Assembly (NCBI GenBank): GCA_963556195.1
Contig: OY744532.1
Location: 97,476,665-97,540,664, forward strand
Reading direction: 5' to 3'
DNA from: Sepiola atlantica
Lineage: Eukaryota; Mollusca; Cephalopoda; Sepiida; Sepiolidae
DNA length: 64,000 nucleotides
Shown here: piece by piece, positions 46,001 through 59,403 of the stretch
Layout: each line of letters begins with the position of its first letter
Numbering within the stretch: position 1 is the first letter of the stretch
The notes under the pieces: generated by a model
Databases searched by the model: none
Told to the model about the DNA's origin: nothing
Seen by the model: only the letters and a program-made list of their open reading frames with translations
Program-made: the position numbers and the translations under genes

Positions 46001-49000
46001 TTTTGAATACGTAGATAGGAGTAGACACATTATTATAAACCATTGTTTCGTAAAGGTATAAACATTTTTTTTGAAAAACCATAACAATGTAATTTGTAGA
46101 AAATAAATAAATAACATTTATTTATCTTAAACTGAGCTTTCGAATATAAAATATTCCTCGTCAGAGAGTTTTTTTCTTTTTTTTTTCTTTCGTTTCATAG
46201 TCTGGTGTTTATTGACTTTGAGGAAGAAAATCCGTGTCTTGGGCGCGGTTAAGCCATTTTTGAATACGTAGATAGGAGTAGACACATTATTATAAACCAT
46301 TGTTTCGTAAAGGTATAAACATTTTTTTTGAAAAACCATAACAATGTAATTTGTAGAAAATAAATAAATAACATTTATTTATCTTAAACTGAGCTTTCGA
46401 ATATAAAATATTCCTCGTCAGAGAGTTTTTTTCTTTTTTTTTTCTTTCGTTTCATAGTCTGGTGTTTATTGACTTTGAGGAAGAAAATCCGTGTCTTGGG
46501 CGCGGTTAAGCCATTTTTGAATACGTAGATAGGAGTAGACACATTATTATAAACCATTGTTTCGTAAAGGTATAAACATTTTTTTTGAAAAACCATAACA
46601 ATGTAATTTGTAGAAAATAAATAAATAACATTTATTTATCTTAAACTTAGCTTTCGAATATAAAATATTCCTCGTCAGAGAGTTTTTTTCTTTTTTTTTT
46701 CTTTCGTTTCATAGTCTGGTGTTTATTGACTTTGAGGAAGAACATCCGTGTCTTGGGCGCGGTTAAGCCATTTTTGAATACGTAGATAGGAGTAGACACA
46801 TAATTATAAACCATTGTTTCGTAAAGGTATAAACATTTTTTTTGAAACAAAACAAAAAAACCATAACAATGTAATTTGTAGAAAATAAATAAATAACATT
46901 TATTTAAACTGAGCTTTCGAATATAAAATATTCCTCGTCAGAGAGTTTTTTTCTTTTTTTTTTTCTTTCGTTTCATAGTCTGGTGTTTATTGACTTTGAG
47001 GAAGAAAATCCGTGTCTTGGGCGCGGTTAAGCCATTTTTGAATACGTAGATAGGAGTAGACACATTATTATAAACCATTGTTTCGTAAAGGTATAAACAT
47101 TTTTTTTGAAAAACCATAACAATGTAATTTGTAGAAAATAAATAAATAACATTTATTTATCTTAAACTGAGCTTTCGAATATAAAATATTCCTCGTCAGA
47201 GAGTTTTTTTCTTTTTTTTTTTCCTTTCGTTTCATAGTCTGGTGTTTATTGACTTTGAGGAAGAAAATCCGTGTCTTGGGCGCGGTTAAGCCATTTTTGA
47301 ATACGTAGATAGGAGTAGACACATTATTATAAACCATTGTTTCGTAAAGGTATAAACATTTTTTTGAAAAACCATAACAATGTAATTTGTAGAAAATAAA
47401 TAAATAACATTTATTTATCTTAAACTGAGCTTTCGAATATAAAATATTCCTCGTCAGAGAGTTTTTTTCTTTTTTTTTTTCTTTCGTTTCATAGTCTGGT
47501 GTTTATTGACTTTGAGGAAGAAAATCCGTGTCTTGGGCGCGGTTAAGCCATTTTTGAATACGTAGATAGGAGTAGACACATTATTATAAACCATTGTTTC
47601 GTAAAGGTATAAACATTTTTTTTGAAAAACCATAACAATGTAATTTGTAGAAAATAAATAAATAACATTTATTTATCTTAAACTGAGCTTTCGAATATAA
47701 AATATTCCTCGACAGAGAGTTTTTTTCTCTTTTTTTTTTTCTTTCGTTTCATAGTCTGGTGTTTATTGACTTTGAGGAAGAAAATCCGTGTCTTGGGCGC
47801 GGTTAAGCCATTTTTGAATACGTAGATAGGAGTAGACACATTATTATAAACCATTGTTTCGTAAAGGTATAAACATTTTTTTTGAAAAACCATAACAATG
47901 TAATTTGTAGAAAATAAATAAATAACATTTATTTATCTTAAACTGAGCTTTCGAATATAAAATATTCCTCGTCAGAGAGTTTTTTTCTTTTTTTTTTTCT
48001 TTCGTTTCATAGTCTGGTGTTTATTGACTTTGAGGAAGAAAATCCGTGTCTTGGGCGCGGTTAAGCCATTTTTGAATACGTAGATAGGAGTAGACACATA
48101 ATTATAAACCATTGTTTCGTAAAGGTATAAACATTTTTTTGAAAAACCATAACAATGTAATTTGTAGAAAATAAATAAATAACATTTATTTATCTAAAAC
48201 TGAGCTTTCGAATATAAAATATTCCTCGTCAGAGAGTTTTTTTCTTTTTTTTTTCTTTCGTTTCATAGTCTGGTGTTTATTGACTTTGAGGAAGAAAATC
48301 CGTGTCTTGGGCGCGGTTAAGCCATTTTTGAATACGTAGATAGGAGTAGACACATTATTATAAACCATTGTTTCGTAAAGGTATAAACATTTTTTTTGAA
48401 AAACCATAACAATGTAATTTGTAGAAAATAAATAAATAACATTTATTTATCTTAAACTGAGCTTTCGACTATAAAATATTCCTCGTCAGAGAGTTTTTTT
48501 CTTTTTTTTTTCTTTTGTTTCATAGTCTGGTGTTTATTGACTTTGAGGAAGAAAATCCGTGTCTTGGGCGCGGTTAAGCCATTTTTGAATACGTAGATAG
48601 GAGTAGACACATTATTATAAACCATTGTTTCGTAAAGGTATAAACATTTTTTTTTGAAAAACCATAACAATGTAATTTGTAGAAAATAAATAAATAACAT
48701 TTATTTATCTTAAACTGAGCTTTCGAATATAAAATATTCCTCGTCAGAGAGTTTTTTTCTTTTTTTTTTCTTTCGTTTCATAGTCTGGTGTTTATTGACT
48801 TTGAGGAAGAAAATCCGTGTCTTGGGCGCGGTTAAGCCATTTTTGAATACGTAGATAGGAGTAGACACATTATTATAAACCATTGTTTCGTAAAGGTATA
48901 AACATTTTTTTTGAAATACCATAACAATGTAATTTGTAGAAAATAAATAAATAACATTTATTTATCTTAAACTGAGCTTTCGAATATAAAATATTCCTCG

Positions 49001-52000
49001 TCAGAGAGTTTTTTTCTTTTTTTTTTTTCCTTTCGTTTCATAGTCTGGTGTTTATTGACTTTGAGGAAGAAAATCCGTGTCTTGGGCGCGGTTAAGCCAT
49101 TTTTGAATACGTAGATAGGAGTAGACACATTATTATAAACCATTGTTTCGTAAAGGTATAAACATTTTTTTGAAAAACCATAACAATGTAATTTGTAGAA
49201 AATAAATAAATAACATTTATTTATCTTAAACTGAGCTTTCGAATATAAAATATTCCTCGTCAGAGAGTTTTTTTCTTTTTTTTTTTCTTTCGTTTCATAG
49301 TCTGGTGTTTATTGACTTTGAGGAAGAAAATCCGTGTCTTGGGCGCGGTTAAGCCATTTTTGAATACGTAGATAGGAGTAGACACATTATTATAAACCAT
49401 TGTTTCGTAAAGGTATAAACATTTTTTTGAAAAACCATAACAATGTAATTTGTAGAAAATAAATAAATAACATTTATTTATCTTAAACTGAGCTTTCGAA
49501 TATAAAATATTCCTCGTCAGAGAGTTTTTTTCTTTTTTTTTTTTCCTTTCGTTTCATAGTCTGGTGTTTATTGACTTTGAGGAAGAAAATCCGTGTCTTG
49601 GGCGCGGTTAAGCCATTTTTGAATACGTAGATAGGAGTAGACACATTATTATAAACCATTGTTTCGTAAAGGTATAAACATTTTTTTTTGAAAAACCATA
49701 ACAATGTAATTTGTAGAAAATAAATAAATAACATTTATTTATCTTAAACTGAGCTTTCGAATATAAAATATTCCTCGTCAGAGAGTTTTTTTCTTTTTTT
49801 TTTTCTTTCGTTTCATAGTCTGGTGTTTATTGACTTTGAGGAAGAAAATCCGTGTCTTGGGCGCGGTTAAGCCATTTTTGAATACGTAGATAGGAGTAGA
49901 CACATTATTATAAACCATTGTTTCGTAAAGGTATAAACATTTTTTTTGAAAAACCATAACAATGTAATTTGTAGAAAATAAATAAATAACATTTATTTAT
50001 CTTAAACTGAGCTTTCGAATATAAAATATTCCTCGTCAGAGAGTTTTTTTCTTTTTTTTTTTCTTTCGTTTCATAGTCTGGTGTTTATTGACTTTGAGGA
50101 AAAAAATCCGTGTCTTGGGCGCGGTTAAGCCATTTTTGAATACGTAGATAGGAGTAGACACATTATTATAAACCATTGTTTCGTAAAGGTATAAACATTT
50201 TTTTTGAAAAAAACCATAACAATGTAATTTGTAGAAAATAAATAAATAACATTTATTTATCTTAAACTGAGCTTTCGAATATAAAATATTCCTCGTTAGA
50301 GAGTTTTTTTTCTTTTTTTTTTCTTTCGTTTCATAGTCTGGTGTTTATTGACTTTGAGGAAGAAAATCCGTGTCTTGGGCGCGGTTAAGCCATTTTTGAA
50401 TACGTAGATAGGAGTAGACACATTATTATAAACCATTGTTTCGTAAAGGTATAAACATTTTTTTTGAAAAACCATAACAATGTAATTTGTAGAAAATAAA
50501 TAAATAACATTTATTTATCTTAAACTTAGCTTTCGAATATAAAATATTCCTCGTCAGAGAGTTTTTTTCTTTTTTTTTTCTTTCGTTTCATAGTCTGGTG
50601 TTTATTGACTTTGAGGAAGAACATCCGTGTCTTGGGCGCGGTTAAGCCATTTTTGAATACGTAGATAGGAGTAGACACATAATTATAAACCATTGTTTCG
50701 TAAAGGTATAAACATTTTTTTTGAAAAAAAAAAAAAAACCATAACAATGTAATTTGTAGAAAATAAATAAATAACATTTATTTAAACTGAGCTTTCGAAT
50801 ATAAAATATTCCTCGTCAGAGAGTTTTTTTCTTTTTTTTTTCTTTCGTTTGATAGTCTGGTGTTTATTGACTTTGAGGAAGAAAATCCGTGTCTTGGGCG
50901 CGGTTAAGCCATTTTTGAATACGTAGATAGGAGTAGACACATTATTATAAACCATTGTTTCGTAAAGGTATAAACATTTTTTTTGAAAAACCATAACAAT
51001 GTAATTTGTAGAAAATAAATAAATAACATTTATTTATCTTAAACTGAGCTTTCGAATATAAAATATTCCTCGTCAGAGAGTTTTTTTCTTTTTTTTTTTT
51101 CCTTTCGTTTCATAGTCTGGTGTTTATTGACTTTGAGGAAGAAAATCCGTGTCTTGGGCGCGGTTAAGCCATTTTTGAATACGTAGATAGGAGTAGACAC
51201 ATTATTATAAACCATTGTTTCGTAAAGGTATAAACATTTTTTTGAAAAACCATAACAATGTAATTTGTAGAAAATAAATAAATAACATTTATTTATCTTA
51301 AACTGAGCTTTCGAATATAAAATATTCCTCGTCAGAGAGTTTTTTTCTTTTTTTTTTTCTTTCGTTTCATAGTCTGGTGTTTATTGACTTTGAGGAAGAA
51401 AATCCGTGTCTTGGGCGCGGTTAAGCCATTTTTGAATACGTAGATAGGAGTAGACACATTATTATAAACCATTGTTTCGTAAAGGTATAAACATTTTTTT
51501 TGAAAAACCATAACAATGTAATTTGTAGAAAATAAATAAATAACATTTATTTATCTTAAACTGAGCTTTCGAATATAAAATATTCCTCGTCAGAGAGTTT
51601 TTTTCTTTTTTTTTTCTTTCGTTTCATAGTCTGGTGTTTATTGACTTTGAGGAAGAAAATCCGTGTCTTGGGCGCGGTTAAGCCATTTTTGAATACGTAG
51701 ATAGGAGTAGACACATTATTATAAACCATTGTTTCGTAAAGGTATAAACATTTTTTTTTGAAAAACCATAACAATGTAATTTGTAGAAAATAAATAAATA
51801 ACATTTATTTATCTTAAACTGAGCTTTCGAATATAAAATATTCCTCGTCAGAGAGTTTTTTTCTTTTTTTTTTTCTTTCGTTTCATAGTCTGGTGTTTAT
51901 TGACTTTGAGGAAGAAAATCCGTGTCTTGGGCGCGGTTAAGCCATTTTTGAATACGTAGATAGGAGTAGACACATTATTATAAACCATTGTTTCGTAAAG

Positions 52001-55000
52001 GTATAAACATTTTTTTTGAAAAACCATAACAATGTAATTTGTAGAAAATAAATAAATAACATTTATTTATCTTAAACTGAGCTTTCGAATATAAAATATT
52101 CCTCGTCAGAGAGTTTTTTTCTTTTTTTTTTCTTTCGTTTCATAGTCTGGTGTTTATTGACTTTGAGGAAGAAAATCCGTGTCTTGGGCGCGGTTAAGCC
52201 ATTTTTGAATACGTAGATAGGAGTAGACACATTATTATAAACCATTGTTTCGTAAAGGTATAAACATTTTTTTTTGAAAAACCATAACAATGTAATTTGT
52301 AGAAAATAAATAAATAACATTTATTTATCTTAAACTGAGCTTTCGAATATAAAATATTCCTCGTCAGAGAGTTTTTTTCTTTTTTTTTTTCTTTCGTTTC
52401 ATAGTCTGGTGTTTATTGACTTTGAGGAAGAAAATCCGTGTCTTGGGCGCGGTTAAGCCATTTTTGAATACGTAGATAGGAGTAGACACATTATTATAAA
52501 CCATTGTTTCGTAAAGGTATAAACATTTTTTTTGAAAAACCATAACAATGTAATTTGTAGAAAATAAATAAATAACATTTATTTATCTTAAACTGAGCTT
52601 TCGAATATAAAATATTCCTCGTCAGAGAGTTTTTTTCTTTTTTTTTCTCTTTCGTTTCATAGTCTGGTGTTTATTGACTTTGAGGAAGAAAATCCGTGTC
52701 TTGGGCGCGGTTAAGCCATTTTTGAATACGTAGATAGGAGTAGACACATTATTATAAACCATTGTTTCGTAAAGGTATAAACATTTTTTTTGAAAAACCA
52801 TAACAATGTAATTTGTAGAAAATAAATAAATAACATTTATTTATCTTAAACTGAGCTTTCGAATATAAAATATTCCTCGTCAGAGAGTTTTTTTCTTTTT
52901 TTTTTCTTTCGTTTCATAGTCTGGTGTTTATTGACTTTGAGGAAGAAAATCCGTGTCTTGGGCGCGGTTAAGCCATTTTTGAATACGTAGATAGGAGTAG
53001 ACACATTATTATAAACCATTGTTTCGTAAAGGTATAAACATTTTTTTTGAAAAACCATAACAATGTAATTTGTAGAAAATAAATAAATAACATTTATTTA
53101 TCTTAAACTGAGCTTTCGAATATAAAATATTCCTCGTCAGAGAGTTTTTTTCTTTTTTTTTTTCTTTCGTTTCATAGTCTGGTGTTTATTGACTTTGAGG
53201 AAGAAAATCCGTGTCTTGGGCGCGGTTAAGCCATTTTTGAATACGTAGATAGGAGTAGACACATTATTATAAACCATTGTATCGTAAAGGTATAAACATT
53301 TTTTTTGAAAAAAACCATAACAATGTAATTTGTAGAAAATAAATAAATAACATTTATTTATCTTAAACTGAGCTTTCGAATATAAAATATTCCTCGTTAG
53401 AGAGTTTTTTTTCTTTTTTTTTTCTTTCGTTTCATAGTCTGGTGTTTATTGACTTTGAGGAAGAAAATCCGTGTCTTGGGCGCGGTTAAGCCATTTTTGA
53501 ATACGTAGATAGGAGTAGACACATTATTATAAACCATTGTTTCGTAAAGGTATAAACATTTTTTTTGAAAAACCATAACAATGTAATTTGTAGAAAATAA
53601 ATAAATAACATTTATTTATCTTAAACTTAGCTTTCGAATATAAAATATTCCTCGTCAGAGAGTTTTTTTCTTTTTTTTTTCTTTCGTTTCATAGTCTGGT
53701 GTTTATTGACTTTGAGGAAGAACATCCGTGTCTTGGGCGCGGTTAAGCCATTTTTGAATACGTAGATAGGAGTAGACACATAATTATAAACCATTGTTTC
53801 GTAAAGGTATAAACATTTTTTTTGAAAAAAAAAAAAAAAACCATAACAATGTAATTTGTAGAAAATAAATAAATAACATTTATTTAAACTGAGCTTTCGA
53901 ATATAAAATATTCCTCGTCAGAGAGTTTTTTTCTTTTTTTTTTTCTTTCGTTTCATAGTCTGGTGTTTATTGACTTTGAGGAAGAAAATCCGTGTCTTGG
54001 GCGCGGTTAAGCCATTTTTGAATACGTAGATAGGAGTAGACACATTATTATAAACCATTGTTTCGTAAAGGTATAAACATTTTTTTTTGAAAAACCATAA
54101 CAATGTAATTTGTAGAAAATAAATAAATAACATTTATTTATCTTAAACTGAGCTTTCGAATATAAAATATTCCTCGTCAGAGAGTTTTTTTCTTTTTTTT
54201 TTTCTTTCGTTTCATAGTCTGGTGTTTATTGACTTTGAGGAAGAAAATCCGTGTCTTGGGCGCGGTTAAGCCATTTTTGAATACGTAGATAGGAGTAGAC
54301 ACATTATTATAAACCATTGTTTCGTAAAGGTATAAACATTTTTTTTGAAAAACCATAACAATGTAATTTGTAGAAAATAAATAAATAACATTTATTTATC
54401 TTAAACTGAGCTTTCGAATATAAAATATTCCTCGTCAGAGAGTTTTTTTCTTTTTTTTTTCTTTCGTTTCATAGTCTGGTGTTTATTGACTTTGAGGAAG
54501 AAAATCCGTGTCTTGGGCGCGGTTAAGCCATTTTTGAATACGTAGATAGGAGTAGACACATTATTATAAACCATTGTTTCGTAAAGGTATAAACATTTTT
54601 TTTTGAAAAACCATAACAATGTAATTTGTAGAAAATAAATAAATAACATTTATTTATCTTAAACTGAGCTTTCGAATATAAAATATTCCTCGTCAGAGAG
54701 TTTTTTTCTTTTTTTTTTTCTTTCGTTTCATAGTCTGGTGTTTATTGACTTTGAGGAAGAAAATCCGTGTCTTGGGCGCGGTTAAGCCATTTTTGAATAC
54801 GTAGATAGGAGTAGACACATTATTATAAACCATTGTTTCGTAAAGGTATAAACATTTTTTTTGAAAAACCATAACAATGTAATTTGTAGAAAATAAATAA
54901 ATAACATTTATTTATCTTAAACTGAGCTTTCGAATATAAAATATTCCTCGTCAGAGAGTTTTTTTCTTTTTTTTTCTCTTTCGTTTCATAGTCTGGTGTT

Positions 55001-57310
55001 TATTGACTTTGAGGAAGAAAATCCGTGTCTTGGGCGCGGTTAAGCCATTTTTGAATACGTAGATAGGAGTAGACACATTATTATAAACCATTGTTTCGTA
55101 AAGGTATAAACATTTTTTTTGAAAAACCATAACAATGTAATTTGTAGAAAATAAATAAATAACATTTATTTATCTTAAACTGAGCTTTCGAATATAAAAT
55201 ATTCCTCGTCAGAGAGTTTTTTTCTTTTTTTTTTCTTTCGTTTCATAGTCTGGTGTTTATTGACTTTGAGGAAGAAAATCCGTGTCTTGGGCGCGGTTAA
55301 GCCATTTTTGAATACGTAGATAGGAGTAGACACATTATTATAAACCATTGTTTCGTAAAGGTATAAACATTTTTTTTGAAAAACCATAACAATGTAATTT
55401 GTAGAAAATAAATAAATAACATTTATTTATCTTAAACTGAGCTTTCGAATATAAAATATTCCTCGTCAGAGAGTTTTTTTCTTTTTTTTTTTCTTTCGTT
55501 TCATAGTCTGGTGTTTATTGACTTTGAGGAAGAAAATCCGTGTCTTGGGCGCGGTTAAGCCATTTTTGAATACGTAGATAGGAGTAGACACATTATTATA
55601 AACCATTGTATCGTAAAGGTATAAACATTTTTTTTGAAAAAAACCATAACAATGTAATTTGTAGAAAATAAATAAATAACATTTATTTATCTTAAACTGA
55701 GCTTTCGAATATAAAATATTCCTCGTTAGAGAGTTTTTTTTCTTTTTTTTTTCTTTCGTTTCATAGTCTGGTGTTTATTGACTTTGAGGAAGAAAATCCG
55801 TGTCTTGGGCGCGGTTAAGCCATTTTTGAATACGTAGATAGGAGTAGACACATTATTATAAACCATTGTTTCGTAAAGGTATAAACATTTTTTTTGAAAA
55901 ACCATAACAATGTAATTTGTAGAAAATAAATAAATAACATTTATTTATCTTAAACTTAGCTTTCGAATATAAAATATTCCTCGTCAGAGAGTTTTTTTCT
56001 TTTTTTTTTCTTTCGTTTCATAGTCTGGTGTTTATTGACTTTGAGGAAGAACATCCGTGTCTTGGGCGCGGTTAAGCCATTTTTGAATACGTAGATAGGA
56101 GTAGACACATAATTATAAACCATTGTTTCGTAAAGGTATAAACATTTTTTTTGAAAAAAAAAAAAAAAACCATAACAATGTAATTTGTAGAAAATAAATA
56201 AATAACATTTATTTAAACTGAGCTTTCGAATATAAAATATTCCTCGTCAGAGAGTTTTTTTCTTTTTTTTTTTCTTTCGTTTCATAGTCTGGTGTTTATT
56301 GACTTTGAGGAAGAAAATCCGTGTCTTGGGCGCGGTTAAGCCATTTTTGAATACGTAGATAGGAGTAGACACATTATTATAAACCATTGTTTCGTAAAGG
56401 TATAAACATTTTTTTTGAAAAACCATAACAATGTAATTTGTAGAAAATAAATAAATAACATTTATTTATCTTAAACTGAGCTTTCGAATATAAAATATTC
56501 CTCGTCAGAGAGTTTTTTTCTTTTTTTTTTTCCTTTCGTTTCATAGTCTGGTGTTTATTGACTTTGAGGAAGAAAATCCGTGTCTTGGGCGCGGTTAAGC
56601 CATTTTTGAATACGTAGATAGGAGTAGACACATTATTATAAACCATTGTTTCGTAAAGGTATAAACATTTTTTTGAAAAACCATAACAATGTAATTTGTA
56701 GAAAATAAATAAATAACATTTATTTATCTTAAACTGAGCTTTCGAATATAAAATATTCCTCGTCAGAGAGTTTTTTTCTTTTTTTTTTTCTTTCGTTTCA
56801 TAGTCTGGTGTTTATTGACTTTAAGGAAGAAAATCCGTGTCTTGGGCGCGGTTAAGCCATTTTTGAATACGTAGATAGGAGTAGACACATTATTATAAAC
56901 CATTGTTTCGTAAAGGTATAAACATTTTTTTTGAAAAACCATAACAATGTAATTTGTAGAAAATAAATAAATAACATTTATTTATCTTAAACTGAGCTTT
57001 CGAATATAAAATATTCCTCGACAGAGAGTTTTTTTCTTTTTTTTTTTTTCTTTCGTTTCATAGTCTGGTGTTTATTGACTTTGAGGAAGAAAATCCGTGT
57101 CTTGGGCGCGGTTAAGCCATTTTTGAATACGTAGATAGGAGTAGACACATTATTATAAACCATTGTTTCGTAAAGGTATAAACATTTTTTTTGAAAAACC
57201 ATAACAATGTAATTTGTAGAAAATAAATAAATAACATTTATTTATCTTAAACTGAGCTTTCGAATATAAAATATTCCTCGTCAGAGAGTTTTTTTCTTTT
57301 TTTTTTCTTT
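40065..57310 (-). repeat. 258-bp satellite array, main block, about 67 head-to-tail units
   Basis: Unit landmarks on the plus strand are GAATACGTAGATAGGAGTAG, AAACCATTGTTTCG, ATGTAATTTGTAGAAAATAA, an AAATAAATAACATTTATTT hairpin, AACTGAGCTTTCGAATATAA, CCTCGTCAGAGAG, a T-rich run with variable length, CATAGTCTGGTGTTTATTGA and GTCTTGGGCGCGGTTAAGCC. Unit starts at 40065, 40323, 40579 and 40836 give a period of 256-258 bp. Units differ mainly in homopolymer length plus rare substitutions, so the array is young or actively homogenised. Strand is given by the hammerhead-like motif. The 60-100 aa minus-strand frames in each unit break with poly-T length. Confidence 0.98.
40188..40230 (-). ncRNA. Hammerhead-like core in the first satellite unit
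   Basis: Minus strand CTGACGA lies at 40224-40218 and GAAAGCTC at about 40202-40195. In this unit one base beside the core is changed relative to other units (ATTACTCG instead of ATTCCTCG on the plus strand). The same motif recurs in every unit to 57310. Confidence 0.5.
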
Positions 57311-58914
57311 TATTTATTTATTTTCTACAAATTACATTGTTATGGTTTTTCAAAAAAAATGTTTATACCTTTACGAAACAATGGTTTATAATAATGTGTC
57401 TACTCCTATCTACGTATTTAAAAATGGCTTAACCGCGCCCAAGACACGGATTTTCTTCCTCAAAGTCAATAAACACCAGACTATGAAACGAAAGAAAAAA
57501 AAAAGAAAAAAACTCTCTGACGAGGAATATTTTATATTCGAAAGCTCAGTTTAAGATAAATAAATGTTATTTATTTATTTTCTACAAATTACATTGTTAT
57601 GGTTTTTCAAAAAAAATGTTTATACCTTTACGAAACAATGGTTTATAATAATGTGTCTACTCCTATCTACGTATTCAAAAATGGCTTAACCGCGCCCAAG
57701 ACACGGATTTTCTTCCTCAAAGTCAATAAACACCAGACTATGAAACGAAAGAAAAAAAAAAAGAAAAAAACTCTCTGACGAGGAATATTTTATATTCGAA
57801 AGCTCAGTTTAAGATAAATAAATGTTATTTATTTATTTTCTACAAATTACATTGTTATGGTTTTTCAAAAAAAATGTTTATACCTTTACGAAACAATGGT
57901 TTATAATAATGTGTCTACTCCTATCTACGTATTCAAAAATAGCTTAACCGCGCCCAAGACACGGATTTTCTTCCTCAAAGTCAATAAACACCAGACTATG
58001 AAACGAAAGAAAAAAAAAAAGAAAAAAACTCTCTGACGAGGAATATTTTATATTCGAAAGCTCAGTTTAAGATAAATACATGTTATTTATTTATTTTCTA
58101 CAAATTACATTGTTATGGTTTTTCAAAAAAAATGTTTATACCTTTACGAAACAATGGTTTATAATAATGTGTCTACTCCTATCTACGTATTCAAAAATGG
58201 CTTAACCGCGCCCAAGACACGGATTTTCTTCCTCAAAGTCAATAAACACCAGACTATGAAACGAAAGAAAAAAAAAAGAAAAAAACTCTCTGACGAGGAA
58301 TATTTTATATTCGAAAGCTCAGTTTAAGATAAATAAATGTTATTTATTTATTTTCTACAAATTACATTGTTATGGTTTTTCAAAAAAAAATGTTTATACC
58401 TTTACGAAACAATGGTTTATAATAATGTGTCTACTCCTATCTACGTATTCAAAAATGGCTTAACCGCGCCCAAGACACGGATTTTCTTCCTCAAAGTCAA
58501 TAAACACCAGACTATGAAACGAAAGAAAAAAAAAAAAGAAAAAAACTCTCTGACGAGGAATATTTTATATTCGAAAGCTCAGTTTAAGATAAATAAATGT
58601 TATTTATTTATTTTCTACAAATTACATTGTTATGGTTTTTCAAAAAAAATGTTTATACCTTTACGAAACAATGGTTTATAATAATGTGTCTACTCCTATC
58701 TACGTATTCAAAAATGGCTTAACCGCGCCCAAGACACGGATTTTCTTCCTCAAAGTCAATAAACACCAGACTATGAAACGAAAGAAAAAAAAAAGAAAAA
58801 AACTCTCTGACGAGGAATATTTTATATTCGAAAGCTCAGTTTAAGATAAATAAATGTTATTTATTTATTTTCTACAAATTACATTGTTATGGTTTTTCAA
58901 AAAAAATGTTTATA
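57311..58914 (+). repeat. 258-bp satellite array, inverted block, about 6 units
   Basis: The same unit in opposite orientation. The switch is at 57310/57311, inside a T-rich run: the forward unit stops after ...TTCTTT and the inverted unit starts at TATTTATTTATTTTCTAC. The two sides are at different phases of the unit, so this is not a symmetric palindrome. The block ends at ATGTTTATA, merging into a (TA)n run. Confidence 0.97.
57510..57552 (+). ncRNA. Hammerhead-like motif of the satellite unit (representative copy)
   Basis: AAACTCT, CTGACGA (57517-57523), one extra G (57524), GAATAT/ATATTC stem II with a TTT loop (57525-57539), GAA (57540-57542), AGCT (57543-57546), C (57547, H17), AGTTT (57548-57552). 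All invariant core bases are present. Stem II is a perfect 6 bp after a bulged G. Stem III is the self-complementary AGCT, usable only between two molecules. Stem I pairs AG/CT next to the core, then AAA/TTT after a 2-base bulge. Predicted cleavage is after C57547. Architecture agrees with dimeric satellite hammerheads, but the fold is weak. Confidence 0.5.
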
Positions 58915-58936
58915 TATATATATATATATATATATT
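58915..58936. repeat. (TA)n microsatellite at the right border of the satellite
   Basis: TA run directly joined to the last inverted unit. Confidence 0.9.
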
Positions 58937-59238
58937 GTTTCTACGGGAATATTTTACATTCAATAATGTCTAAATGTGTTTTCTTGTATACCGCTTTGCT
59001 GTTAACTATTGTATTTTCTGAATACAGATTTCTAGAAGTCTTTTCAGATTACAGGTGTTGTTATGAATAATAGTGTTATTTTCTATAACTTAAAATATTT
59101 TTTAATTATTAATATATAATTTAAGAAGTATATATAAATAATAATATGAAATACATATTAAATAAATTATTTTACCTTTACATTTTATTAGAGTGTGATT
59201 GTATCACTGATTATCAGAAATGTCTACGGCTGGCAACA

Positions 59239-59240
<2 letters not shown>
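58937..59240. other. Unassigned AT-rich sequence
   Basis: Nothing recognised. Confidence 0.4.
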
Positions 59241-59301
<61 letters not shown>

Positions 59302-59302
59302 T
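59241..59302. repeat. (TA)n microsatellite
   Basis: TA run with a GTA interruption near its end. Confidence 0.95.
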
Positions 59303-59403
59303 ATATTTAATGTTGAATTAAATAACGATAATTGAATTATCGTTTAATAATAATAATCTATCGTGATAATGTAAAGTCAATATATTGAATAGAGCAATCA
59401 ATT

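Noticed and set aside
40351..58844. Repeated 67-114 aa open frames in the satellite units, Lys-rich with conserved sequence
   Set aside because: They are copies of one unit. Frame continuity depends on variable poly-A/T length, several units break the frame, and no domain is recognised. Similarity reflects array homogenisation, not coding selection.
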